Positions 28,471 through 36,432 of a stretch of DNA of 64,000 bases are shown here, piece by piece. The notes under the pieces were generated by a model. It was not told where the DNA came from. It worked only from the letters and a program-made list of their open reading frames with translations, and did no database searches. Made by a program: the position numbers and the translations under genes. Positions within the stretch are counted from its first letter, which is position 1. Every line of letters starts with the position of its first letter. Source of the DNA: Acidobacteriota bacterium (GTDB lineage Bacteria; Acidobacteriota; Terriglobia; Acidiferrales; UBA7541); NCBI GenBank assembly GCA_013289665.1, contig JABCZN010000003.1, forward strand, positions 124,001 to 188,000, written 5' to 3'.

Positions 28471-28875
28471 TTATGGGTGCCTGGCAGAACACGATCCTAC
28501 ACCGGGGAGCTATCTTCATCAAAGATTCTATCGGGATTGGCTTTGGTACGCCAAGTTTCTGTGAAGAGCGCGACGATGGTGTCTTAGACATTCATGCGTT
28601 TAACGGCCTTCCGACGAAGTTCATTGCTATACCGCTGTCTCTTTTTTCGTTCCACTTTGCGGCTCCTTCCCCGTAAGGTGTGCTACATCGAACTGTCTCA
28701 CTTCAGGGGTTCACTCCATTCGAGCTTGTTGACGCTCCTGCGACAGAAATTGTGTGATTAGCGCCGGGTTTGATGATTGTCTTTTCGACGAATTCGATCG
28801 CACTCAAGGATCTGCTGCCGCAGGTGCCGGAAGGCCTGGCTCTACGTGAACGAGCTTGCGGATGAATCTTCGGGC
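28471..28875. other. 405-bp gap, possibly gene debris
   Basis: Short open frames exist on both strands, but none has a ribosome site, family match or sensible start. Nothing is assigned. Confidence 0.35.
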
Positions 28876-29460
28876 CTACTTCGCCGGCCGCGAACCGGCG
28901 ATGAGGATATCCACTAATCTTCTGGCGCTTGGCTGCCAATCGGGCGCGGACGCGACATTGGAGACGCCGATCAGAGCGCGGAGTAAATCAACTGGATCGA
29001 GGTCGCTGCGTATGTCGCCGCTCTCTACGCCACGCTTCACCAACGCGCGAATCGCCTGATGCATCTTCGCGTAAGAGGTTTCGAACACCTTCTTCGGATC
29101 ACCGAGCAGCGTGTTGAGCGCGGGCGCGATGAGCTGTTTCGCTGCGATGGCATCAACGAATAACCACAGCCAGGCCCGCAGTGCGTCAGTCGGCGCCATC
29201 GTCTGAGAGAACTTCTGTTCGGCTTCGGCCAGCTTCTCCAACTCCGCCCGATAAACCGCCTGTAGAAGTTCCTCGCGCGTCGGGAAGTGGCGATACAAGG
29301 TTCCAGGTCCGACGCCTACCTGCTTGGCAATGTCGTCAAGACTGGTGTTTGCGCCATGCCGGGCAAACGCTTCCTTCGCCACCTCGAGAATCCGTTCGCG
29401 ATTCCGTTGCGCATCCGCGCGGGGCTTTCGCCGGACGCGTTTTGTGTGTCTTTGGGGCAT
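28876..29460 (-). CDS. TetR-family transcriptional regulator
   Basis: 194 aa. The basic N-terminus is followed by the TetR HTH (about residues 22-68: RERILEVAKEAFARHG, SLDDIAKQVGVGPGTLYRHFPTREELL), and then an all-helical ligand domain. It is divergent from an oxidoreductase gene; the 140-bp intergenic region holds two GGAGA/TCTCC palindromes that are the likely operators. It probably represses itself and the two downstream SDR genes until an unknown small molecule binds. Confidence 0.9.
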   Translation of the reverse strand: MPQRHTKRVRRKPRADAQRNRERILEVAKEAFARHGANTSLDDIAKQVGVGPGTLYRHFPTREELLQAVYRAELEKLAEAEQKFSQTMAPTDALRAWLWLFVDAIAAKQLIAPALNTLLGDPKKVFETSYAKMHQAIRALVKRGVESGDIRSDLDPVDLLRALIGVSNVASAPDWQPSARRLVDILIAGSRPAK

Positions 29461-29479
29461 AGCAAAAATACTTGTAACC

Positions 29480-29523
29480 GGAGACAGTCTCCTGTTATCT
29501 TATACATTGCGGAGACACTCTCC
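29480..29523. promoter_or_regulatory. Paired palindromic operators for the TetR regulator
   Basis: Two dyads, GGAGACAGTCTCC (29480-29492) and GGAGACACTCTCC (29511-29523), have centres 31 bp apart in the divergent intergenic region. TTGTAA (29472-29477) and TTATCT (29495-29500) with 17-bp spacing could be the -35 and -10 of the SDR operon, putting the first dyad between the boxes and the second just past them. Binding by the adjacent TetR protein is inferred. Confidence 0.75.
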
Positions 29524-29601
29524 GTTTTATTCGAACCGCGGCGACTTGTCAATACCGATCTCCGGGCCGAATCCGGGCGAGCCGCCCGAAGGAGAAGGAA
29601 T

Positions 29602-30585
29602 ATGAATATGGTGGATGTATTCGGAGCGACTTCGACAACGGACGAGGTTCTATCCGGCGTGAATCTGCAGGGTCAACGAATCCTCGTCACCGGGGTTTCA
29701 GCGGGTCTGGGCATCGAGACGGCACGAGCGCTCGCAGCGCATGGTGCAGACGTCGTCGGTGCCGCGCGCGATCTGAAAAAGGCCGAAGCGGCGACCGCAC
29801 AAGTCAGAACAGATGCTTCGACTGCCGGCGGAAGTTTCGAGCTGGTTGCGGTTGATCTGGCCAGTCTCAAAAGCGTGCGTGAATGTGCGGATGAGCTGCT
29901 GGCGAAGGGGCAGTTCTTCGACGTGGTTATCGCCAACGCGGGGGTGATGGCCACTCCCTTTGGCCGCACGGCGGATGGGTTCGAGACGCAGTTTGGCACC
30001 AACCATCTCGGCCACTTTGTTCTCGTCAACCGGATTGCGCCGCTTCTACGCAAAGGCAGCAGGCTGATCAACCTCTCTTCCGCAGGTCACCGCTTTTCCA
30101 ACGTGGATCTTGAAGACCCCAATTTTGAGCGAACGCCCTACCAACCGTTCGTCGCCTACGGCCGCTCGAAGACCGCGAACATTCTGTTCGCCGTCGCGTT
30201 TGACCGGCGCCACCGCGGGCGTGGCGTCCGCGCCGCGGCTGTGCATCCGGGAGTGATTGAAACCGAGCTTGGACGTCATTTGGATCCGGCGCAGATTCAG
30301 GCACTCATCGAACAGATCAGCAAGGAACGCGCTGTGGAGGGCAAGGAACCGTTCCAATGGAAGACGGGTCCTCAAGGTGCCGCAACGTCGGTGTGGGCAG
30401 CAGTCGTCGCTCCGGCAGAAAAGATCGGCGGCAAATATTGCGAGAACTGCCATGTCGGCGAGGTCGTGGCGGACTCCGCGGCGATCAGCGGCGCCAGCGA
30501 AGGCGTGCGCGGTTATGCGCTCGATCCAGACAACGCTGAAGCGCTTTGGAAGAAAAGCGAAGAAATGGTTGGAGAGAGGTTTTAA
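29602..30585 (+). CDS. Short-chain dehydrogenase/reductase (retinol-dehydrogenase-like)
   Basis: 327 aa from the ATG at 29602, preceded by GGAG at 29591; the frame is open much further upstream but passes through the operators. Classical SDR motifs: TGVSAGLG at residues 30-37 (cofactor), NAGVM, a serine in LINLSSAGH and the active-site YGRSK. The GTNHLGHFVLVN and PYGRSKTAN style places it with oxidoreductases acting on hydrophobic alcohols or ketones. NADP(H) is likely. First gene of the unit controlled by the divergent TetR regulator. Confidence 0.88.
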   Translation: MNMVDVFGATSTTDEVLSGVNLQGQRILVTGVSAGLGIETARALAAHGADVVGAARDLKKAEAATAQVRTDASTAGGSFELVAVDLASLKSVRECADELLAKGQFFDVVIANAGVMATPFGRTADGFETQFGTNHLGHFVLVNRIAPLLRKGSRLINLSSAGHRFSNVDLEDPNFERTPYQPFVAYGRSKTANILFAVAFDRRHRGRGVRAAAVHPGVIETELGRHLDPAQIQALIEQISKERAVEGKEPFQWKTGPQGAATSVWAAVVAPAEKIGGKYCENCHVGEVVADSAAISGASEGVRGYALDPDNAEALWKKSEEMVGERF

Positions 30586-30614
30586 GGATCAACAAGGATC
30601 AGGAGGAACGAACA

Positions 30615-31538
30615 ATGAAAATATTTGTGACAGGAGCTACGGGATTCATCGGTTCGGCCGTCGTGAAGGAGCTGATTGGAGCGGGGCATCAGGTGCTCGG
30701 GCTCGCCCGCTCAGATTCCGGCGCCAAGTCTCTGATCGCCGCAGGAGCTGAAGTCCATCGCGGTTCACTCGAAGACCTTGATAGTCTGCGCAGCGGAGCA
30801 GCGGTGTCCGACGCCGTGATTCACACCGCCTTTGTCCACGACTTCTCGAAATTCGCGGAAAACTGCGAGATCGATAGGCGGGCGATCGAGGCTCTCGGCT
30901 CGGTTCTTGAAGCCTCCGAGCGGCCGATGCTTGTCACCTCCGGTCTGGCGACGACGGCAGAGGGGCGCTTGGCTACAGAAGAAGATGATCCATCGCCCGC
31001 GTTTCCGCGCGTTTCTGAAACTGCGGCAGAAAGATTGCTGAAGCAGGGTGTGCGTGTATCGACAGTACGGCTTCCTCAAGTCCACGACACACGCAAGCAA
31101 GGGCTTGTCACGTACACGATTGCCGTGGCTCGAGAGAAGGGTGTGTCAGCATATGTGGGCGACGGGCTCAATCGCTGGGCGGCCGTGCATGTTCTCGATG
31201 CCGCCCGCCTCTACAGGCTGGCGCTCGAGAAGCAGGAAGCAGGCGCCAGGTACCATGCGATCGCCGAAGAGGGTGTTCCGGCTCGGGAAATCGCGGAAGC
31301 CATTGGCCTCGGCCTGAAGGTGCCGGTCGTGTCCAAATCCCCCGAAGAGGCAGCAAGCCATTTCGGCTGGCTGGCGATGTTCGCCGGTCGGGACCTCGTC
31401 GGTTCGAGCGCAGAAACGCGGCGAGTGCTTGGATGGCGCCCAATTGGACCGGGACTGATTGTGGATCTCGAACAAATGCGGTATTCCGAGACCCCTGCGG
31501 ATAGCGTATCCGCGGCGCCGGCACGCGCATCCCGTTGA
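30615..31538 (+). CDS. NAD(P)-dependent epimerase/dehydratase-like SDR
   Basis: 307 aa, ATG at 30615 with AGGAGG eight bases upstream, 29 bases after the preceding SDR gene, so both share one transcript. The Rossmann start is MKIFVTGATGFIGSAVV with GxxGxxG at residues 7-13. The region where extended SDRs have YxxxK is atypical (FPRVSETAAERLL), so it belongs to the atypical SDR group and may be a reductase or a non-catalytic binder. Function probably belongs to the same detoxification response as the first SDR. Confidence 0.85.
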   Translation: MKIFVTGATGFIGSAVVKELIGAGHQVLGLARSDSGAKSLIAAGAEVHRGSLEDLDSLRSGAAVSDAVIHTAFVHDFSKFAENCEIDRRAIEALGSVLEASERPMLVTSGLATTAEGRLATEEDDPSPAFPRVSETAAERLLKQGVRVSTVRLPQVHDTRKQGLVTYTIAVAREKGVSAYVGDGLNRWAAVHVLDAARLYRLALEKQEAGARYHAIAEEGVPAREIAEAIGLGLKVPVVSKSPEEAASHFGWLAMFAGRDLVGSSAETRRVLGWRPIGPGLIVDLEQMRYSETPADSVSAAPARASR

Positions 31539-31567
31539 TTGAGGGAGACGGGACGAACGGCGGGTAA

Positions 31568-31804
31568 AAGCTGAACGAAATTCCAAGGATCAAAGCCCTG
31601 CAGGCGCTGCTTCAGCGTGACGCCGCCCACGGAAGAGTTCAAGAATCCGCAGTTGGTACCCTTTGTGCTGTGGGCGAATCAATCCTCAACAACGATAAGT
31701 TGGCCGCTGATCGATCCATAGTGCGAATGTCGCGGGAAATCGTGCTGAGGGGCGCGCCTCCTGACTCGCGCTTCCGATACAACGCCAAGACTTCCGGATA
31801 CTAA
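31568..31804 (+). pseudogene. Start-less coding remnant
   Basis: A 78-codon frame runs from a stop at 31565 to the TAA at 31802-31804 with no ATG near its beginning. Its translation looks protein-like (LNEIPRIKALQALLQRD then SREIVLRGAPPDSRFRYNA), but I cannot name the family. Probably the 3' end of a lost gene; it could also be chance. Confidence 0.25.
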
Positions 31805-31841
31805 TTCGAACATTCGGGTCGAATGGTGGCCGAGGTTTGCA

Positions 31842-31906
31842 AGGGTGTAGTTCAGTTGGCATGCTCGCCTGCCTGCCAACAAAGAGGCCGCAAATGAGAA
31901 ATCCGG
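31842..31906 (+). pseudogene. tRNA-Gly(GCC)-like relic
   Basis: The stretch begins GGGTGTAGTTCAGTTGG, a near-perfect D-arm start for bacterial tRNA-Gly, followed by a region with GCCTGCCTGCCAAC where the GCC anticodon loop would be. The acceptor ends do not pair and the T-arm lacks GTTCGAAT, so it cannot be a working tRNA. It may be an old integration scar. Confidence 0.35.
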
Positions 31907-32239
31907 GGAAGGACTGAGGATGTAGACCGTTGTCTGGATGAGACAGCCATGTTATGCAATCAAGTGCCGATCAGCCCCTTCCATGTGTCTGCCTTTGACA
32001 ATCCAGGATTCGCTAAATTAAGTTGCTATTTCAGTCTTCCGCCGACTTTCTTCATCCACATGGTTGCCCAAGAGTTGCCCAACTTCAATGCAATTGCCGC
32101 GCCAACTCTCCCACAGAAACCTACCAACTCCTCAGCCTTGATTGACTTGAGCGTTTCTCGCGACGTAGGATTTCAGCCGAGTTATTTAATCATCCCTAGT
32201 TTCCCCAAGTCGATAGTTCGTTGGGTTCGGAGGAATTGC

Positions 32240-34204
32240 ATGCCACATTCATTTTTCCATCGTAGAGGTACTGCAGCGATTTTCGCAATTTTATGCATTG
32301 CCTTAGCGACAACCGTGCGTGCGCAAAAAACATCTGGCCCATCGCCAGTGCCACTGCTTCCGCTCATTCCTCCGCCGTCGGACACGCCTTATCCCGGCAC
32401 GATTTCGCTGCTCGTCGACGTCAGCAACGTCACGGGTCGCGTGCTGAATGTGCATGAGATGATTCCAGTAAAAGGCCACGACATTACGCTGCTCTACCCT
32501 GAATGGCTACCCGGGACGCATTCGCCTTCAAATCCAGTAGGCGAACTTGCGGGCCTGGCTATCATTGCGAATGGAAAACACATCCATTGGCTGCGTGACC
32601 GCGTGAACATGCACGCCTTCCATCTCGAGGTTCCACAGGGTGCAACGGCGCTGGAGATAGACTTCCAGTTCCTCGCTCCTATGGATCCCAAACGAGGCCG
32701 CATATCCTCGAAGTTCGCCGACGTCACCTGGAACAGCGTGCTTCTGTATCCGGCAGGATACTTCTCACGGGATATCAAATTCGAACCTGCGCTTCGCTTG
32801 CCAGAGTCATGGAAATTCGCCTGCGCACTGGACGTGAAATCACAGGACGGCAACCTAGTTCGGTTCAAAGAAACGTCTCTGAATACGTTAGTCGACTCTC
32901 CGCTTTATGCTGGCGTCAACTTCAAGCGTTTAGATCTGTCCACAGGGCCGGACAACCTGGTGTACCTCGATGTCTTCGCCGACAAGCCTGCAGATCTCGA
33001 GATCACTCCGGAACAACTGCAATACCATAAGAACCTTGTCATCGAGGCGCAGAAGCTTTTCAATTCGCATCATTATGATCACTATGATTTTCTCTTTTCG
33101 GTCAGCGACACGGTTGGTGGCAAGGGCTTGGAGCACCACCAATCGAGTGAGGACGGCCTGCGTGCCAACTACTTTACGGACTGGGCAGCAGGAGTCCCTG
33201 GTCGCGCTCTGCTGGCCCACGAATACGCCCATTCGTGGAACGGCAAGTTCCGCCGGCCGGCCGACCTTTGGACACCCAACTTCAACGTGCCGATGCGCAA
33301 CGACCTGCTGTGGGTTTATGAGGGCTTGACGGACTATTACGGCAACGTCCTTACGGCGCGGTCCGGAATGCGTACTCCCGAGCAGGCCCGCGATGTATTT
33401 GCACAAATCGCTGCGTCCTTCGAAATCAGTCCGGGACGCACGTGGCGCTCTCTAGAAGACACCACCAATCAGCCTATTATTTCGTCTCATTTCACCGCGC
33501 CGGAAACTTGGCCGAGTTGGCAGCGTTCGTTTGACTACTACCCGGAATCGGACCTTATCTGGCTCGACGCTGACACGAAGATCCGCGAGCTCAGCAGCGG
33601 AAAGAAGTCTCTTGACGATTTTGCGAAGTTGTTTTTCGGGACCGAAAATGGGAGCTACATCACCATTACCTATTCGTTGGACGACCTTGTAAAAGCGTTG
33701 GAGACTGTGCAGCCCTACGATTGGGCAGAATTCTTCCGCACGCGAGTTCACGAGGTCAACCCGAATGTCCCGGAGAACGGGTTCACGCAGGGTGGTTATC
33801 GACTCGTGTACAACGATAACGAGCCGGAGTGGCAGAAGAAGGCAGACAGCTCTCGTGGAGTGAGCTTCGCTACCTCACTGGGCTTCTCCATAAAAGCAGA
33901 AGCCGGTTCTGATTCTCATGGCAGCCTTGATTACGTGTGGTGGGACAGTGTGGCCTTCAAAGCCGGCATAACGCCGGATATGCAACTGCAAGCCGTCAAC
34001 GATCAGAAGTACACTGCCGCAGGCCTGCGGGAAGCGGTCCTCGCTGCCGAGAAAAGTAAGGATCCAATCAAACTTTTGTTTAAACGTGGTGATGAGTTTG
34101 TCTCGGTCCCTCTCGACTACCATGGCGGGATGCGTTACCCGCATTTGGAGAGAACCGAGACAACACCAAATTGGCTGGATGCGATCCTCGCGTCCGCGAA
34201 ATAG
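32240..34204 (+). CDS. Secreted M61-family aminopeptidase (glycyl aminopeptidase type) with PDZ domain
   Basis: 654 aa from the ATG at 32240, with CGGAGGA upstream. Signal peptide ending VRAQ; the N-terminal domain is typical of M61 (DITLLYPEWLPGTHSPSNPVGELAGL). The zinc motif is HEYAH at residues 327-331 with the downstream Glu in LLWVYEGLTDYYG. A C-terminal PDZ-like region follows (about 540-620, AFKAGITPDMQLQAVNDQKYTAAGLREAV). It trims N-terminal residues, preferably Gly or Ala, from peptides outside the inner membrane. It stands alone, converging on the carboxylate island. Confidence 0.9.
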   Translation: MPHSFFHRRGTAAIFAILCIALATTVRAQKTSGPSPVPLLPLIPPPSDTPYPGTISLLVDVSNVTGRVLNVHEMIPVKGHDITLLYPEWLPGTHSPSNPVGELAGLAIIANGKHIHWLRDRVNMHAFHLEVPQGATALEIDFQFLAPMDPKRGRISSKFADVTWNSVLLYPAGYFSRDIKFEPALRLPESWKFACALDVKSQDGNLVRFKETSLNTLVDSPLYAGVNFKRLDLSTGPDNLVYLDVFADKPADLEITPEQLQYHKNLVIEAQKLFNSHHYDHYDFLFSVSDTVGGKGLEHHQSSEDGLRANYFTDWAAGVPGRALLAHEYAHSWNGKFRRPADLWTPNFNVPMRNDLLWVYEGLTDYYGNVLTARSGMRTPEQARDVFAQIAASFEISPGRTWRSLEDTTNQPIISSHFTAPETWPSWQRSFDYYPESDLIWLDADTKIRELSSGKKSLDDFAKLFFGTENGSYITITYSLDDLVKALETVQPYDWAEFFRTRVHEVNPNVPENGFTQGGYRLVYNDNEPEWQKKADSSRGVSFATSLGFSIKAEAGSDSHGSLDYVWWDSVAFKAGITPDMQLQAVNDQKYTAAGLREAVLAAEKSKDPIKLLFKRGDEFVSVPLDYHGGMRYPHLERTETTPNWLDAILASAK

Positions 34205-34328
34205 AAATTAAAGCCGCAGACCGATTGCCTGCCGTTCGTAGACATAATCGGCACGGGACGCCGTAAGTCCCGATTCACGCTTACCGAACATTTCTAACAA
34301 TATCGGCCCTGTCCCGTGCCACCCTCCA

Positions 34329-34535
34329 TCAACTGCCGGGCTCGAAACGAATACTAATGATCTTGATGTGCGCCGATAAATGATCGCCGTGTTCGATGCG
34401 TTTGAGACACTTCGGGCACGCATTCGGAAGCCAACCAGTCGAATCTTCCCATTCGTGCGCGCACCTAACGCACTGCAGTGCATAAATCAAGGTGTGTTCC
34501 TTTCCCGGGAGTTTGTTGGCATGGTCGAGCGACAT
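34329..34535 (-). CDS. Small zinc-ribbon protein
   Basis: 68 aa with two CxxC pairs (CVRC and CPKC, 18 residues between the inner cysteines) typical of a zinc ribbon. It begins 46 bases after the end of the SdhE-like gene in the same direction and is probably the last gene of that operon. No good ribosome site is seen and no specific family is recognised, so it may be an assembly factor or nothing. Confidence 0.45.
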   Translation of the reverse strand: MSLDHANKLPGKEHTLIYALQCVRCAHEWEDSTGWLPNACPKCLKRIEHGDHLSAHIKIISIRFEPGS

Positions 34536-34581
34536 GAAGGGATGAGTCTATCACGCTGCTTTTCAGAGATCGTACTCCTAG

Positions 34582-35466
34582 TCAACGGCTGTAATTCGCA
34601 ATAATTTCGACCGGTCGTATGATGTGTTGTTCGAGACCGAGTTCGCGAGGACTGAAACCGAGCGCGAGACCAACCAGTTGGGCGACATGGATGACGGGCA
34701 TGCCTATCTTGCGTTTCATGACCCGCTCGGATTTTGGTTGCCACGAGTCCATCGAAATGTGGCATAGCGGACATGCCGTCACCATGACATCCGCCCCCTG
34801 CTGTTGGGCGTCAACCAATAAGCCTCCTGCATGACGCGCGGCTCGATTCTCGTCGATAGTCATCATGTGAAAGCCACAACAATCGGCTTGACTCGAAAAG
34901 TCCGCGGGACTCCCCCCCAGCGCCGTGATGAGATTGTGCAGAGACCGTGGATTATCGGGATCGTCAAAACCGAGTACGTCCGACGGTCGCAAAATGTGGC
35001 ACCCGTAATAAGGTGCGACGGACAGATCGCTGAGAGGGCGCTTCACCTGCTCCTTCAACCGATCGAGCCCATAATCGGCAATCAATACCCAAAGGAAGTG
35101 GCGCACTTCGACTGTGGCGTTGTATCGAAGTCCGATCCGGGAGAGTTCCTGATTGGACCGCTCCAGAGCCGAGGTGTTCTCCTTAAGCATCTTGTTGACC
35201 TGACGCAACGTGATCGTGCAGGTTGAACAGACCGTCATGACGGTTTCGAGGCCTTGCGCCTCGGCGAGCGCGAGGGTGCGGGCATTCAGAACCATAGCCA
35301 TCTCTGGTTGCGCCTCTATAAGGTCGCGTGCTCCCGTGCATGCACCGCACTCCAGAGTGACCAATTCCCAGCCGAGGCGCTTGGCCACCAGCAAAGTGGA
35401 TTTGTTCAACTCTGGACAACTCTGCCTCGCTGCGCAACCCTGAAAGTAAGCATATCGATTTCCCAT
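34582..35466 (-). CDS. sdhE: SdhE/HdrB-like CCG-domain subunit of succinate dehydrogenase
   Basis: 294 aa. The second CCG domain is canonical (YYGCHILRP, ADCCGFH, TACPLCH). The first has C11, C40/C43 and C80/C83, with the usual adjacent CC split as C-G-A-C. This is the subunit that replaces the heme membrane anchors in E-type succinate:quinone oxidoreductases and binds an iron-sulfur cluster of the HdrB kind. It lies 21 bases after the iron-sulfur subunit gene. Not to be confused with the small flavinylation factor also called SdhE. An HdrB-type heterodisulfide reductase is less likely next to SdhAB. Confidence 0.83.
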   Translation of the reverse strand: MGNRYAYFQGCAARQSCPELNKSTLLVAKRLGWELVTLECGACTGARDLIEAQPEMAMVLNARTLALAEAQGLETVMTVCSTCTITLRQVNKMLKENTSALERSNQELSRIGLRYNATVEVRHFLWVLIADYGLDRLKEQVKRPLSDLSVAPYYGCHILRPSDVLGFDDPDNPRSLHNLITALGGSPADFSSQADCCGFHMMTIDENRAARHAGGLLVDAQQQGADVMVTACPLCHISMDSWQPKSERVMKRKIGMPVIHVAQLVGLALGFSPRELGLEQHIIRPVEIIANYSR

Positions 35467-35487
35467 TATGGTCCCCTAACGGAGTAA

Positions 35488-36420
35488 CTAAGAGCGATTA
35501 TCCAGGTCCTGCAGAATGGTCTGTATATCACTTGCCTGCGCCGTCTTACCGAAGTGTGGTTTAGGCAGCTTTCTATGCCGCAGCATTCGCAGTGCCTGAG
35601 GAATGAATTTAGCGACGCCGACTATGCCGTAGATGTCTACGAGAAGGCGGAACTCGTCCAACCACGCGCCTCTTAGAATTGAACGGACAAAGCTGGTAAT
35701 GTGCGCGGTCTTGTGGGGATCCAGTTCGTGACGATCATACAGCCGCTTGGTCAGCGATCCGATCGCTTCCGCGGGGCGGAGTTCTCGTGGGCACTCCTCG
35801 GTGCAAGCGAAACATCGTGTACAGAGAGAGGGATTGCTCTGCGCCGCATACATGAGCCACGGAAGTGGTTCGGCCCGTCGCTGTACTTGGGCCTCAAGCC
35901 GTATTAAGCGACGCGGTCCAGCAAATTGGGGTCCACCTTTCGCATTCTCAGCCAGCGCCGGACAGACGGAGTCACAGATGAAGCAATCGATACACTCAGA
36001 GAGCGCCCTATAGTGGGCAATCTCACCTGGCTCGAGAAGGATTCGCGCATCCTTACCACTTCCGTCTAGAGTCTCACCAGCCCAGGGAGCTAGTCGTTCC
36101 TGTAGTTCTTGACGGTCGACTATCAAATCCCGCACAACCGGAAGTCCTTCCAGCGGTGAGATACGCATGTCTTCGCGAACCGGTTCGCTGCAGGTCAGTA
36201 CTGGATGACCGTTCACGCGCATCGCACACGTTCCGCATCGTCGCGTGCGGCATTCCCACAGAAAACCCAAGTCAGGAACTTCGTGCTCGTATAAGTACAA
36301 CAGCACGTCCGCCACGACCATGCCTTCCTGACGTGGAACGCGATAGGTTACAAGACGCGGCGCCTTGTCTCGCTCCGGATCATAGCGCTCGACGACGACA
36401 GTAAGGATTTCCGACTGCAT
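35488..36420 (-). CDS. sdhB: Succinate dehydrogenase/fumarate reductase iron-sulfur subunit
   Basis: 310 aa. The 2Fe-2S ligands are C57, C62, C65 and C77. Two further clusters are bound by C143/C146/C149/C153 (CIDCFICDSVCP) and C200/C203/C206/C210 (CTRCFACTEECP). Order and spacing are those of SdhB/FrdB, and the C-terminus is longer than usual. It passes electrons from the flavin subunit to the SdhE-like subunit. The gap to the upstream flavoprotein gene is 12 bases, so they share one operon under motif A. Confidence 0.9.
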   Translation of the reverse strand: MQSEILTVVVERYDPERDKAPRLVTYRVPRQEGMVVADVLLYLYEHEVPDLGFLWECRTRRCGTCAMRVNGHPVLTCSEPVREDMRISPLEGLPVVRDLIVDRQELQERLAPWAGETLDGSGKDARILLEPGEIAHYRALSECIDCFICDSVCPALAENAKGGPQFAGPRRLIRLEAQVQRRAEPLPWLMYAAQSNPSLCTRCFACTEECPRELRPAEAIGSLTKRLYDRHELDPHKTAHITSFVRSILRGAWLDEFRLLVDIYGIVGVAKFIPQALRMLRHRKLPKPHFGKTAQASDIQTILQDLDNRS

Positions 36421-36432
36421 TGCGTACCCTCG

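Larger units (their letters stand above)
31539..32239. other. 700-bp gap with fragments
   Basis: Contains an open frame without a start (31568-31804) and a tRNA-like relic (31842-31906), both listed separately. The stretch 31949-32239 is open in frame with the M61 gene but lacks a signal-peptide or family match and is best regarded as 5' leader. Confidence 0.4.

Noticed and set aside
31842..31906. Functional tRNA-Gly
   Set aside because: Acceptor stem and T-arm are not formed.
34208..34483. Alternative minus-strand frame beside the zinc-ribbon ORF
   Set aside because: Overlaps the better zinc-ribbon frame, with no motif of its own.
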